DNA of 64,000 nt from Paramyrothecium sp. XJ0827 (lineage: Eukaryota > Ascomycota > Sordariomycetes > Hypocreales > Stachybotryaceae): contig JAJFPB010000004.1 in NCBI GenBank assembly GCA_020881915.1, forward strand, positions 248,001 through 312,000, read 5' to 3'. The notes under the pieces are model-generated. The model saw only the letters and a list, made by a program, of their open reading frames with translations. It was not told where the DNA came from and did no database searches. This document shows, piece after piece, positions 10,812 to 21,954 of this stretch; within the stretch, counting starts at the first letter, position 1; every line of letters begins with the position of its first letter. The translations under genes and the position numbers were made by a program.

Positions 10812-12009
10812 TTATTCCATGCCCACGACTGATATTGGCCACTCCATATAGCGGTGCCATTCTGCGTCCAGGTTCTGATGGCACTGCTTCAAAATCTCAA
10901 CGGCACAGCCCTTCATGAACCAGAAAGAATCCACCATTTTCAGCATGATACAGTAATGTGCCAGAACTAATATAGCTTCAGGCTTTTTCTCGCTAATTAG
11001 TACGAGATATCGATCGGGGACCTGCATTGGCCACGAAAAGGTGAGAGTCTTTGTAGTGATTGTTTGTTTGGGCGTCGAAGCCATGGCCAGCAGTTTCCGG
11101 AGGCTGTTCAGGGCACCACAGCAAACATGAATGTCTTCATCATCGGTCGTGAGCATTACAGACAGAAGACGAGCTAGATGGGAATCGTCTGGATACAGAT
11201 CAAAGTCGGGATCTGCTTCAAGTGGCTTTTCGAGGCAGAAACCTAAGGGTCCTTTGGAGAGCCAGTCATAGGCAAAGTCGTGAATGGAAAAGGAGCCACG
11301 TAGAAGACTGATGAACTCAGGTGTGCTTTGAATGCTCGAGGAGAAGACCAAGTTCCGCCGTAGGTGACGGCTCGCAAACACGCATTTTGTGACAAGATGA
11401 CCGCAGGCGTATAGAGCATGGCAATTACCCTCGGTGACGCAGGCCAATGCCGTACGATAGAGGGGGAAAGCGGGATTCTGGTGATGGGTAGCCTGAAGTT
11501 CATATTTCTCAGACTCGGCCGGTCGCAAGTAGGCCTTGTGTAAAGAGGCGAGTGCTAGCAATGCATGCCTAGTATGGCCGAGATACGAATGAGCAGGTAA
11601 GCAATAACTGGCAGTACGTGCAAAAAACTCACATCAGATACTCATGGTTGATTGCGAGGAGAGGAATAACCTCTCGCATGGCCCGCTGCAGGCTTGGGTT
11701 TGGCGCCAGGGATTCGGCAGTTGCTACGTTCCAGTGGTGCAATAATTTGAAGTCAACGTAAGAGAACGGAGAAGCAGCGGCGACCACGTTATCAGGACGC
11801 CGTGATTCAGGCACGGGGGCGAGGTAGCTGCATTCTAAACAGTGCCTCTCGCAATTCCTGCACACCGGTCGCGTCTCGTCGCACTGCGGGCCTCGTTAGT
11901 GGCGTGTCGCAGACTTTGTCGCGCATCGAATGAATACCTTGACACGGCGTCTCTTGCATGAGAAACACCCCGTTCGGACCTTTCGGTGCCATTCCTTTCT
12001 ATACGTCAT
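10812..12009 (-). CDS. Zn2Cys6 transcription factor, UPC2-like type (3 exons)
   Basis: Exons on the minus strand are 12009-11938, 11883-11633 and 11568-10812, joined by introns of 54 and 64 bp with GT...AG ends. They give 359 residues. The binuclear zinc cluster lies at residues 15-42 and is interrupted by the first intron: C-x2-C-x6-C before/at the junction, then C-x2-C-x6-C in exon 2, with the basic run KRRRVK between. After a short linker comes the region starting LLHHW and HEYLMHALLALASLH, typical of the fungal-specific domain of sterol-uptake-control (UPC2-like) C6 proteins. It is transcribed away from the GMC oxidoreductase gene at 12512 and could share its promoter. The sequence was not open in one frame, so the gene is easily missed without splicing. 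Confidence 0.9.
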
Positions 12010-12080
12010 GGTGGTTGGAATGAGGCGGGACTGTATGGGCGCGAAATGAGGGCGAACGACGAAAGTACGACAAACGAGGG

Positions 12081-12110
12081 TGCGAGGTGCGAGGATGCGA
12101 GGATGCGAGG
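12081..12110. repeat. Short tandem repeat, TGCGAGG x4
   Basis: Four copies of TGCGAGG (12081, 12088, 12096, 12104); the last two are preceded by an extra A. A related ACGAGGG sits just before. It lies 72-101 bp upstream of the regulator's ATG, so probably in its promoter or 5' UTR. Confidence 0.8.
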
Positions 12111-12442
12111 AACGACAGGGTGGGGCCAGCAGACTTGTTTTCGGCAGCCCTAGATGGCAATTCCTTGGTCGCCGTCCTATCGGAGCGATGGGTTGAGAGT
12201 AAGGATGACAGGGCTAGCTTCTGAGCTGCCTCTCAGACCCAGTTTCTCATCGTCATCTCGCCAACTCACTTAGGGGCAGGATTCTTCCAAACAATATGGT
12301 TGCCTCAACTAATATCGATGCAGTCTTGCACTATGCTGGCACGAGCAGGATGGTGCGTTTTGGCCCGTCGTAATTTCGCGTCGTTTGTCGCATTCACCAA
12401 GCATAGTCCAGGACACCATGTTCATCCAAAACATCTGAACGG

Positions 12443-12450
12443 TATATATA
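12443..12450 (+). promoter_or_regulatory. TATA box of the GMC gene
   Basis: TATATATA 62 bp upstream of the ATG at 12512. Position and sequence fit a core promoter. Confidence 0.55.
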
Positions 12451-12511
12451 GTGGTAGTCATGCACCATTTGACAGGTTTGACATTTTCCAAGACAAGGAC
12501 AAACATTCATT

Positions 12512-14185
12512 ATGTCAAGAACTCTCCCTACACAAGCTGACTACATCCTCATTGGCGGCGGCCTTGCTGGCTGCGTCCTCGCATCACGTCTCAAACAAAG
12601 AAGTCCTTCCAAGTCCGTCGTCCTCATTGAAGCAGGGCCAGATCCCGTCGGCCACCCCCTTACGACAGCGCCTCTTGCCTGTTTCGCGGCCCATTTTTCA
12701 GATCTCGACTATGCCTACACTACTGTACCCCAAGCCAACTTAGATGGTCGCCAGTGCTATGCAGCAGCGGCAAAGGTGCTCTCGGGAGGCTCGGCTGTCA
12801 ACTACGGCACATGGACACGGGGTCCAGCTGTCGATTTTGATCTTTGGGCGAAAACTGTGAATGATGCAGCCTGGAGCTACCAGGGGCTCCTGCCATACTT
12901 CAAGAAGACTGAACATTGTACGCTAGGAGACTGTGTAGACTTGGAGCTACATGGACTTGGAGGCCCTGTCCACACCGTATCCGTCTCCGATAGTGATGAA
13001 GAGAGAAAATACCCGCTGCGAGAACCGCTTGAGCAAGCATGGTCAGAGCTGGGAGTGAAGCGGGTGTATGATGGAAATAGCGGTGAACCCTTGGGTCTGA
13101 CAGAGCTGGTAGAATCCTGGAAGGACGGCAAGAGGCAGTGTGCGAGCCAATCATATGACCTGGCAGGCGTGGAAGTCCTTTGCTCCACGGTTGTTCGTCG
13201 TGTTATCATCGAGAACGTGTCCGGAAAACAGACCGCCACGGCTGTAGAGCTCGTCAACGGTCAGACCATATCCGCAACGACCGAGGTCATTGTTTCTTGT
13301 GGCACGTACAGGACGCCGCAGCTGCTGATGCTGTCCGGCATAGGAAGGCAGGAGGATCTTGCGCGCCATGAGATACCTTTGGCTATACACAACCGGGAAG
13401 TTGGCCAGAATTTCCACGATCATCTTGCCGTATGTCTCTGGTGGAAGTTGAAGCATCCAGAACAGGGTCTCGCCTTAGGTACGCCAGCATGGAAAGATCC
13501 GGCTTACAGCAAAGGGCTTCCGGCTGATTGGATATCGTTCCAGCAAGTTCCTGCAGAAATCATAAGCAAGGCACTGGAACGAGATGGAGAGAATGCCAAG
13601 AATCACGACCTACTTGAGCCACAACGGTGCCACCTGGAAACACTTGTTCCTTACGCCCCGGCTGGAGCCCAAATTGCCGGCGTTGAGATACCGATAGATG
13701 GCAGTTGTATAACAACAGCGGTGCTGGGCATGACACCTACGTCACGCGGAACTATCAACATCTCCTCCAGCGATCCACTGGTGTCACCCGTGGTGGACCC
13801 CAACTACTATGCTACCGAAGTCGACCGCCAAATCCTCCGATATGGTATTCGACAGGCATTGAAGCTGTTTCAAGAGACGAGCTCTGGCAGAGAAATCGTT
13901 GAGCATGAAATTCCACCTACCGGATATCCACCTTTAGGATTCGAGCCCACTGATGCCGAGATCGACGCTCGGCTGAGACGCGTGGGTAACACATTTTACC
14001 ACCCAGCTGGTTCGGCATCCATGGGAAAGGTCGTCGACAGCCAGCTCAAGGTGTTTGGGGTTGACAATTTACGCGTGGTAGACGCCAGTGTCATGCCAAT
14101 TCCGATTGCAGCGCATTACCAGGCCATTGTGTATGCCATTGCTGAGAAGGCTGCCGATTTGGTGCTGCAGTCCGCGAATGTCTGA
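12512..14185 (+). CDS. GMC-family FAD oxidoreductase
   Basis: A single-exon protein of 557 residues, full length for the glucose-methanol-choline family. The FAD-binding GGGLAG motif is at about residues 15-20, with the acidic end of strand 2 at IEAGPD. The GMC signature around GGSAVNYGTWTRG is near residue 90-105, and the second signature GTYRTPQLLMLSGIG near 265-280. The active-site pair is His497 (in YHPAGSASMG) and His535 (in AHYQAI). There is no signal peptide, so it is probably intracellular, unlike secreted glucose oxidases or aryl-alcohol oxidases. The family oxidises alcohols or sugars and passes electrons to O2 or another acceptor; the substrate is unknown. It is divergent from a Zn2Cys6 regulator and followed by an AsnB-like gene. 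Confidence 0.95.
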   Translation: MSRTLPTQADYILIGGGLAGCVLASRLKQRSPSKSVVLIEAGPDPVGHPLTTAPLACFAAHFSDLDYAYTTVPQANLDGRQCYAAAAKVLSGGSAVNYGTWTRGPAVDFDLWAKTVNDAAWSYQGLLPYFKKTEHCTLGDCVDLELHGLGGPVHTVSVSDSDEERKYPLREPLEQAWSELGVKRVYDGNSGEPLGLTELVESWKDGKRQCASQSYDLAGVEVLCSTVVRRVIIENVSGKQTATAVELVNGQTISATTEVIVSCGTYRTPQLLMLSGIGRQEDLARHEIPLAIHNREVGQNFHDHLAVCLWWKLKHPEQGLALGTPAWKDPAYSKGLPADWISFQQVPAEIISKALERDGENAKNHDLLEPQRCHLETLVPYAPAGAQIAGVEIPIDGSCITTAVLGMTPTSRGTINISSSDPLVSPVVDPNYYATEVDRQILRYGIRQALKLFQETSSGREIVEHEIPPTGYPPLGFEPTDAEIDARLRRVGNTFYHPAGSASMGKVVDSQLKVFGVDNLRVVDASVMPIPIAAHYQAIVYAIAEKAADLVLQSANV

Positions 14186-14575
14186 GGGGGTCTGTACCTA
14201 TTTCTCCAGGAACTATTACCATCTTGGGATTCTCTTGTGGGTGTCTAATCTATAAATCCGCAAATGGACTTCGACTACTCGAAGCTATATCTTGGTAATC
14301 AGACAAATGGTTACATGCCGTTTTGTTCCACAGGGGGGGGCCTTGTGGTTTCAGCGGCATACTTTCGAAGCTCACTCGAGAAACAGGCAGAGAGCCATTT
14401 GACTATCAGGTGGCCATGGCTGGAGTGGCCATCACAGCTAGGTCGATTGAATACACTCGATATATCTTGTAATCCTAATGTGTTTTATGGAAACGGCGAT
14501 TCTAGTAGTTTGACGGACAGAGTCCGCGCAGATAGTGCCACTACTGATCTTGCTGTTCATTCATGAGGTCGTCTA
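14186..14575. other. Intergenic between convergent genes
   Basis: 3' flanks of the GMC and AsnB genes. A run of G (about 14333-14340) is the only notable feature. Confidence 0.4.
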
Positions 14576-16879
14576 TTAGGGCGAGTCAGGTTCCCCAATA
14601 GAAGCTCTTTTCACCCCAAATTTCTGGGACAATATGACCAAGCCTGCCGTGGAACATAGAGTCCGGAATGAAAAGGCATTTCCTTCACTCCCGAAACTGT
14701 CCTCCAATGCCCTGTGCACCTCTGTGTATTCGATGAAACCAAGATTCTCAATTGCCTCGCGCGTGAGAAGACTCCGGAACATCTTGTGAAGCGGGCCATC
14801 CTTTGGCCATCGTGCGGGCGCAAGGAAGGGAAACTTCCTACGATTATAGAGCTCGTCCGATATATAAGGACGTACAGCCTCTCGAAGAATCCATTTATCG
14901 GTAAAAGAACTCATCGCAGATCGGGCGGTCTCCAGCCACATGTTGGTTCCTTGGCTGCTGTTCTCCGTTGGAGGTGTATACTTCAGCTTTACGCTGGGTG
15001 GCAGGAGATTGACGTATTCCGTAAGGTGATGGTCGAGGAATGGCGTGCGTGCTTCAATGCTGTGCGCCATTTCAACACGGTCGCCGAGACATGATAATAA
15101 GACGTTCATAAACATGGTTTTGTTGCCAATGTACATGGCGACGTGCGCAGGGTGCCATTTCTCTCTCATCTTAGCTCGTACTTCGGCCGGGAAGCTAGCC
15201 AACATGGTCACTCTCATATCGATATTCTGGCACATTTGTTGGACTTTCTTCGGAAGTAATGCGTCGGGGGGGCGAACAGTCAAGACGGTGCTTGGCATAC
15301 TGTTCCCCTGAAAATCTTGCACTGAAGCGGGATCGGTTCCGGGGATCCCCTCGTACTCGTCCAATCCTTGAGACTTCCAGATGGCGCTCATACCAGCAGC
15401 GGCTCCTTTCTGCAGGACCTCGCGCAATTCGTTGTTCTTGGTCAGGGCATTATCCGGTAGATTCAAGTCTGGTGCACGAAGGAATTCAGGCAGGAAATAT
15501 AAGTATCCTCCGAAGTGCTCGTCGGACCCTTCTCCGGTCAAGACGGCCTTGACGCCATACTTGCCCGGAAGGCTTGACAAGGCATATTTTGCAACCGAGT
15601 TTAGGTCGAAATGATGGTGTTCTGCGTGATAAGCTGCATCAGCAAAATTATCAGCCAGCTTCTGCTCGTCGACATCAAGCTTGGCGATATCGACGCCAAG
15701 CCACTCCGCGGTGCGGTCCGCTACATCTGAGATGCTGTCAGTCATGTCCCTGATACAATCACTGGTAAACTTACCGGACTCGTTATATCCTGATTCGTGA
15801 GGGAATTTGATAGTGAAGCACGTAACACGACTGCTCTGCTCCGATCCCATCTTAACATTTTCCTTTCTCACCAGCTCTGTGACCATCCCTGCTACTGCTG
15901 AGGAGTCGATGCCACCCGAAAGGTAGATGCCAACAGGCACATCAGCTCGAAGCCGAATGCGAACAGCTTCGAGGAGCCGTTCCCGAACCCCCAGCACCAT
16001 TTCGTCAATAGTTCGATGGTCCGGTTTTGTCTGCTTCTTAGCATCATATGACTCAGATCAGGGCAAGACAAACCATACCTTATCTGGATACTCGGCTTCC
16101 CAGTACTGTTGGACCTCCACACCGCGCTCATCTGAGAGCTCAAACAGGTGGCCTGGCATAACCTTCTTCACATTCTGAAAAATAGTCCTGTCATCTACCA
16201 TCCAGGCCTGGGTAGCGATTGCTTCGACGTCCCATTCTGGTTGCCATCCCATGGGCAGGAAGGCTTTAGCTTCAGATGCAAAGAGGAACTTGTTGCCCAC
16301 AACTGTGTAGAAAAGAGGCTTGATTCCAAACCTATCGCGTGCGGCAATGAGTCTTCTGCTTTGTTCCCTCTCGTCAAACAGAACAAACGCGAACTCTCCA
16401 CGTAGATGCTTAAACAAGCCGGGGGACCCGAAAATTTTGTAAAGTGCTATGACGAGTTCACTATCACTCTGGCTAGTGAAAGTGTATCCGTGTTCTTCTG
16501 CGCACACATTGCGCAATCGGTCGTGGTCATAAATTTCACCATTGACTACCGCGTGAATGAGGCCCTCATCACTGTGCAGAGGCTGGGCTCCACTAGGCGT
16601 CGGATCGATAATAGAGAGACGACAATGTGCGAGGCCCACGCTACCGTCATCTGCCACCCAAACTCCGGATCCATCGGGACCACGATGCCTGATTGCATCA
16701 ACACCAGCTGTTAATTGATCAATCTGGTCGCTCCTCGTCAAATTGTTACCGTTGGTTGTGATGTCTTCATCCTTCTCCGTCTTTCCCTTGGCTGTACCAT
16801 GGTTGGATTTGGTGAAATCCTTTAGACCATTGACATATGGAGTCGAGGTGCTGCTGAAGCTTCCAAGAATCCCACACAT
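14576..16879 (-). CDS. AsnB-type glutamine-dependent asparagine synthetase-like amidotransferase (2 exons)
   Basis: Exons 16879-16079 and 16030-14576 flank a 48-bp intron and encode 751 residues. The start is the ATG of MCGILGSF, because Cys2 must become the N-terminal nucleophile of the class II glutaminase domain. Further glutamine-site residues are visible: RLSIID, NGEIYD and SDSE. A low-complexity insert of about 40 residues rich in Lys, Thr and Asn follows Ser-rich residue 12. The synthetase half has the PP-loop SGGIDSS, GEGSDEHFGGY (family usually has Leu where this has His), EARTPFLDHHL, and KWILREAVRPY near the end. Family chemistry: ATP activation of a carboxylate and amidation with ammonia from glutamine. 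At 751 residues it is longer than the roughly 570-residue housekeeping enzyme, so it may be a paralog with another substrate. Confidence 0.92.
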
Positions 16880-18674
16880 CTTGGTGTTCTGGATGGACAA
16901 TGTAGATATGCCAATAAACCAGCCTTAAAGCTAGGATAAAAACAAAGAGGGGAATGGGACCAAGTTTCCGAAACCCCCAAGAACACTGTGTTCAATGGAT
17001 CTATCGGTTCGTACTCAGGATAGATATGTACCGAGACCGGACTATCTAAAACCCCTCAACCGTGTTGTGCTGACATTGTTAGGCACGGTCAATAGGTTGT
17101 AGCTCGGTCTCACTCGGTGCCCACTCGGTGCTTACTCGACCTTTCCATCCTAGGGAAGGTCGCTCGGGAAAGCGTGGATTGAACTGCGCCAGCCTCATCT
17201 CTCGTGCACGAGGAAAGCCCCGAAGTCGAGGGAGATCAGGTTTAGCATTGGCCAGGACGCCAGTGGGCTTTCGAATTATGGCCTTGCGACAAGCTCCGTG
17301 GTCTTGAAAAGCCGGCCATTGAGCCGGGAATAGTGATCTTGGGTCGCGACCCAATGAAATTGTAGTATCACTTGAAACGGAATGCGGCGCCGGGTCGTGA
17401 AAAGCTCCTTTCAGCCAAAGAGGGGAGAAGCGGGAATCCCCTGAACACTGACATCCCCTGTCATGTTTACCTAAACTTTTGATATTTTCTAAAGCTATAG
17501 GGTAAGTCAGTAAAATGACGTGACAGTTGACAGGGGATATCAGGTTCGGCCCACCTGGACTTATGATATTGCCTGCTCGGGGCCAAGACGTTCGCCAGCC
17601 ACCAAAATTGAAGAAATCTCTACGTACCCGCACGTCGAGCACAACAGCTTGGAACTACCCCATGTACTCCGACGCAATTTTGTCATGTGGTACGCCACCA
17701 CAAGTCTTGTCTTTTCGAAGCTTTAGTTGACCTCACTGCCAACAATTTGACTTGTTAGCAGATGCTACGGGCCTTCTTGAGCTGTTGGCGCTCGATCGTG
17801 AGAACAGTCGCCGACAAGGAAACAAATAAGTACAGAACGTAATATTTCCTCAGCATAAAGAGCAGAGAAGGGTGCGTGACTTTTGGAGGGCACAGTTTAC
17901 GCGCCCGTCCAGTCCAATAAGGGGGGTTACATTCATTTCACATCCACCAATTAAGACCAAAGTTCCAACACACGCTGTCTGTGCGGATGCCTCGCTTAGC
18001 TGCACTACCACCATCCGCCTGCGCGGGCCCGACTGCCCCAGGTCGTGCGATTGGTCGAAGCACTTGACCCGTCAATCCTGACTTTGTAGCTGACAGAGTG
18101 CTGAAAATCCTTCAGTTATTGGGGACCACGCGTTACCAAGAAAAGTTCTGAGAATCTATAGCTGACGCATGAACGAGTGAAGGACCACACAATCAATAGA
18201 AATCCTCAATCGGCCTTACTCCAGGATGTGAAGAATTGATAGTGCTCAATAAGTAGATTGCACGAGAAACTCGTCGCCTTCAGAAAGTAAAGAGTAGCCT
18301 GTCCTGCGACGTCCCCCATGATGATTCCATATGCAGTTCGCAATGTCTCTGTTGCATCGAAGGAAGAAGCATATTATTAAAGTAGACTTGGCCCAGAGCG
18401 TTCGCATGCGCTATGCATGTAATATTAAGACCCCTTTCCCATCATGTAGCATTGGGCATGGATGAGCTGCAGCCTCTGAAGAGGATTTTTGAGAGGATTG
18501 AATCCCTGCCCGAGATAACGTAGCACTCTAGCACGTTCATAGAATATGTGGCAATGTGGTGCGGGTAGGATCCTTACTCGCAGTCGATGTTTTCTCTCCC
18601 CAGACTTAACTTTAAATCAGGCTTGGTCCCACTTCCTTCTTTCCCGCTTCATGGCTTACTGACATTCTATAATC
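16880..18674. other. 1.8-kb intergenic region, no gene seen
   Basis: Divergent region between the AsnB-like gene (minus) and the HSL-type hydrolase (plus). A 187-codon minus-strand frame at 17079-17642 has no domain and no family look, and I reject it. Pu/Py-balanced sequence; several AGTTGACC/GGTCAACT-like stretches but no repeat. Confidence 0.5.
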
Positions 18675-19871
18675 ATGGACAACCTCGACCAGTCCTATCC
18701 GTTGTGGTCGTACCAGCCACTTCGCCTCGCATACAACATCTTTGACACGCTCCGTCTTATCGTTAGACTACCGTACTGGGCTCTTGTGTCAGCCGTACCA
18801 AGTCTCCGGCCACTACCGCAATGGACCTTCAAACAGACCATGATGGCGCGCATCTTGCGCGCAGCTTTTCATAAACTGGCCGTGATTGGTATTACTGAGA
18901 CACACACACTGAATCCAGGCCAAGAGGGAGAACGCTTTCAAATAATCCCCCCTTTCCCCAAGACTGCTTATTTGGGACCCGTAGCCTCTGTCCCGGAAGC
19001 CCAGCCTGTAACGATTGGAGGCACCTGGTATCCGACCAGAATTGATACCAAAGACATGCAAGCCAAACCATCGAAGATAGTGGTCTTACACATTCACGGC
19101 GGCGCTTTCATTTGGGGAGATGGGCGAACTGCATGTTCAGGCTTTCTGGCGCAGATCGTGCAAGAGGAAGCTGGTGCTGATGCCGTCTTGAGCATCCAAT
19201 ATCGCCTTTCGGCCCACGGAGGCAAAAACCCATTTCCTGCGGCCCTGCAAGATGCGTTGACTGCATACCTCTTTCTTGTACATACTCTGGAGGTGCCACC
19301 AGCAAACATCGTCCTCTTCGGAGATAGCAGCGGCGCGACTATTGTCACCGGTCTCCTCCGCTATCTAGGCGAGTACGGTCATGCCCTTCAGCTGGATGGA
19401 CCGTTAGCACTGCCTCGATGTGCTATTTTAACCTCGCCCATGATCGCACCACTCAAGACTGCTGGTACGGGCCCTTTGAGCAAGAGTCCTTACAAGACAC
19501 ATGCCAACTTTAACACCGACTTTGTTCCTCTATCAACTCTGCGCTGGGGGTGGCAGGTTTATGCTGGTGGCAGTACAAACATGGAGGCTGCCGCCCAAAA
19601 TCCATACTTTACCCCGTTGGGGCACCCTTTCGCGACACCAGTTCCGATTTTCATCAGTGTGGGGCGGTCTGAGCTTTTTCTTCCTGAGAATGAAACTTGG
19701 GCGGCCGAAATGCAAGCAGTCTCGGGAAATAACGTTACTTTTAGCTACGAAGAGTATGCTCCACATGAAACACTATTGCTCGGTCGTGTTTTGGGCTTTG
19801 AGGAGAGTGCTAGAGGAGTTGCTAGAAAGCTTGCTGGATTCATTCATGGCGATCAAGAAATAGTGATGTAA
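18675..19871 (+). CDS. Alpha/beta-hydrolase, HSL/esterase type
   Basis: A single-exon protein of 398 residues. It has the oxyanion-hole motif HIHGGAF (HGG at 141-143) and the nucleophile elbow GDSSG (216-220, Ser218). A late acid and the His in APHET (about residue 361) complete the likely triad. The HGG-type motif and GDSSG place it in the hormone-sensitive-lipase/arylacetamide-deacetylase group, which hydrolyses short-chain or acetyl esters. The N-terminal 60 residues include a hydrophobic segment (about 30-45) that could anchor it to the endoplasmic reticulum or lipid droplets, as in fungal steryl-acetyl hydrolases. Length fits the family. Substrate unknown. Confidence 0.93.
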   Translation: MDNLDQSYPLWSYQPLRLAYNIFDTLRLIVRLPYWALVSAVPSLRPLPQWTFKQTMMARILRAAFHKLAVIGITETHTLNPGQEGERFQIIPPFPKTAYLGPVASVPEAQPVTIGGTWYPTRIDTKDMQAKPSKIVVLHIHGGAFIWGDGRTACSGFLAQIVQEEAGADAVLSIQYRLSAHGGKNPFPAALQDALTAYLFLVHTLEVPPANIVLFGDSSGATIVTGLLRYLGEYGHALQLDGPLALPRCAILTSPMIAPLKTAGTGPLSKSPYKTHANFNTDFVPLSTLRWGWQVYAGGSTNMEAAAQNPYFTPLGHPFATPVPIFISVGRSELFLPENETWAAEMQAVSGNNVTFSYEEYAPHETLLLGRVLGFEESARGVARKLAGFIHGDQEIVM

Positions 19872-20808
19872 TTTAGAAATAGGCTATATTTGATTTACAG
19901 GATTACACTTTTGCAGCCGAAATGACAAGACCGCCGAGTTTGTGAATGCCAATTCTCTAGTACGAAAAGGACATATTGCGCTTCAGGTGAACCACGACTG
20001 TTATGCTTGACCTGTGAGATTATGTAGTGAATAGAGCAGAAATACAAATGAAACATGAAGTATCTAGAGAGCTAATACTACATTCTGTTAGAGCCTCTTG
20101 ATTAGGATTTCTAGAACCACGGAAGCGCATGCCCCCCCACGCAACAATTGCTCCCGATTCCGATAGCCGATTGCCGCTCCACTTCGATATCCTACCCGTC
20201 CCCACAAAGTCTCGGCGCCTAGTCCATTTGAGAGCCGAAGACCCGAGAACAACGTAGCCGATCTTGACAGTCTTTTGGTCATTTTGATCTGTTTCCCTGA
20301 GTTTGGGGACGTGGGTCTGAGCCCAAGAGACTTGGCTAAGCAGCCACGCGTTCCCATGACCTCATTGCGACTAGCACGGGTCAAAATCATTGCCGTGTTT
20401 TGAGCTACGAGGCGGAAGCGTCGTTTTGCTGCCCTGCGCTAGACTCTCAGCACCTGTGTTTCATTCACGTAGATTGGGCAACCAAACCTACGGGCATCAT
20501 GACGTTGCGCCAAGCCACAGTTGTGGGTAGCCCATGATCCAATCACTTCCTTCCATAGGTGTTGGAGGCAAACTTGTAAGGCTCATCTAGCTTTATTCTG
20601 TCAAAGTCACGTAATCCAGACAAGGTTCAATTTTTGGTTCCCAGTTTCGACAATCGATAGAGCGACCATATAAAATCTGATAGCCATTCATCTTGAACAT
20701 TCAACTTGAACTTTGCCTCCTCAACTTTCATAACCTAAACTGTACTCCCTAACAGAGTGCTTCACCGATAATACCAATCTATTTTCAACACAACAAGTTC
20801 ACTCAAAC
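19872..20808. other. Intergenic, no gene seen
   Basis: 3' flank of the hydrolase and promoter and leader of the small membrane protein. The last 130 bp are rich in CT and CAA, typical of a fungal 5' UTR. Confidence 0.5.
20669..20675 (+). promoter_or_regulatory. TATA-like box
   Basis: TATAAAA 134 bp upstream of the ATG at 20815/20809, followed by a pyrimidine-rich leader. Confidence 0.4.
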
Positions 20809-21162
20809 ATGAACATGGATGCCACTGTCCATTACGTCAATCTCGTGGCTCGCCAGTATCGACAACGCAGCCGCGGCCGTCGTATCGCATCTGGCGCCAT
20901 TGCCGGCATTGCTATTGGTTGCGTAGTTTTTGTTCTCTGCGCCCTATTATGCTGCTGGTTCTGCTGCTGTAGGAACAGGCGCTCCAAGAGGCAGACAAGT
21001 CATGCCCAAACCGCCACAGGCGGGGGATTCCTCAGCAGGTTTCGGGGCAATCCTCATCAGCAAGTACATCCGGGCATGCAAGAGGCCGGTTATGGGGGTG
21101 CACCGCCGCCAAACAATGCCTATGGGTATGCTCCTCAGGCTCCTAGGCCGGCCTACCGCTAG
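20809..21162 (+). CDS. Small single-pass membrane protein, Cys-rich juxtamembrane and Gly/Pro/Tyr tail
   Basis: A 117-residue protein (115 if translation starts at the second ATG, 20815). A short basic N-terminus is followed by one transmembrane helix (about residues 28-46). That helix runs into a cysteine cluster (CCWFCCC) that is a likely palmitoylation site, then a basic stop-transfer stretch (RNRRSKR). The C-terminal half is soluble, low complexity and rich in Gly, Pro, Tyr and Gln, with a PPPNNAYGYAP segment. This layout resembles small fungal RCR-like trafficking adaptors, but the defining motifs are not clear. I do not assign a function. A TATA box and leader upstream support a real gene. 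Confidence 0.65.
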   Translation: MNMDATVHYVNLVARQYRQRSRGRRIASGAIAGIAIGCVVFVLCALLCCWFCCCRNRRSKRQTSHAQTATGGGFLSRFRGNPHQQVHPGMQEAGYGGAPPPNNAYGYAPQAPRPAYR

Positions 21163-21954
21163 TTTCAATCAACTATCCGAACCGAATGGTTCCCGCAACC
21201 TTGCCGGACAATTTCCGACATGTCCCGCACAGTAAGAGGATGGACAAGAAGATGTTGCGTTAAAGGCAAGGAGGTGGAATTACGGTTAACGAAGTGTTTT
21301 GGCGGTTGGAGAAACACGCAGAAGATGATCAAAACCCGCTTAACATCTTGAAGGTCCGAGATTTCGAAATCATAATACCTAATTTGTAACATGCATAAAT
21401 GTTCGTTTCAGAGCGCACCAATGATAGTCCCCAGGCATATTTGTCGTGCCTGGATGTTTGTTCAATGACAGAGATCACAACTCAACCTGAAATTGAGACT
21501 GTGCCTATACTCACCCCACGTGAGCCTTGTGATATGAAACACCATCTTGCATATTATATTTACTTACCACAAGGCCAGCTCGTCTTGATACTGGAGATTC
21601 CAAAATTGGTATGCCACAAACGAGGGTATCATATAGACTACCACAGATATATTGCCTCAAATGTATTCCAATCCCATCATTCTGTGTGTCAGCGTTTTGA
21701 CATTTCCACACCAGTTCGTGCGTCAACTCTGTACTATGCTATCGAAGAAAATTGTGTATTTCCCACAGAACATGTCGATTATTACCGAAGCGGCCGTGTA
21801 CTAGGCCCAGTAGTATACGTACATCTTTTTATGACTCCTTAAATACTTATGCTGAATGATGTTTCTATCAACGTGGTGCACTGCGGAACTCTCAGGCCCC
21901 TTGAGAAACATTTTCCCTTTTGCAAATCCATTAAATGATCCACAAGAGATCTAA
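21163..21954. other. Intergenic, no convincing gene
   Basis: Between convergent genes. A 147-codon plus-strand frame at 21399-21842 has no domain and a His/Tyr/Cys-heavy composition unlike its neighbours; probably chance. Confidence 0.5.

Larger units (their letters stand above)
12010..12511. other. Divergent promoter between Zn2Cys6 factor and GMC gene
   Basis: 502 bp shared by two outward-facing genes. Contains the heptamer repeat and TATA box annotated separately. No other coding signal. Confidence 0.6.

Noticed and set aside
17079..17642. 187-codon minus-strand reading frame
   Set aside because: No domain, no signal or membrane segment, odd composition rich in Pro, Arg and Trp, and no splice or promoter context. 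Likely chance.
21399..21842. 147-codon plus-strand reading frame between two convergent genes
   Set aside because: No recognisable domain, composition unlike neighbouring genes, no leader or TATA signal.
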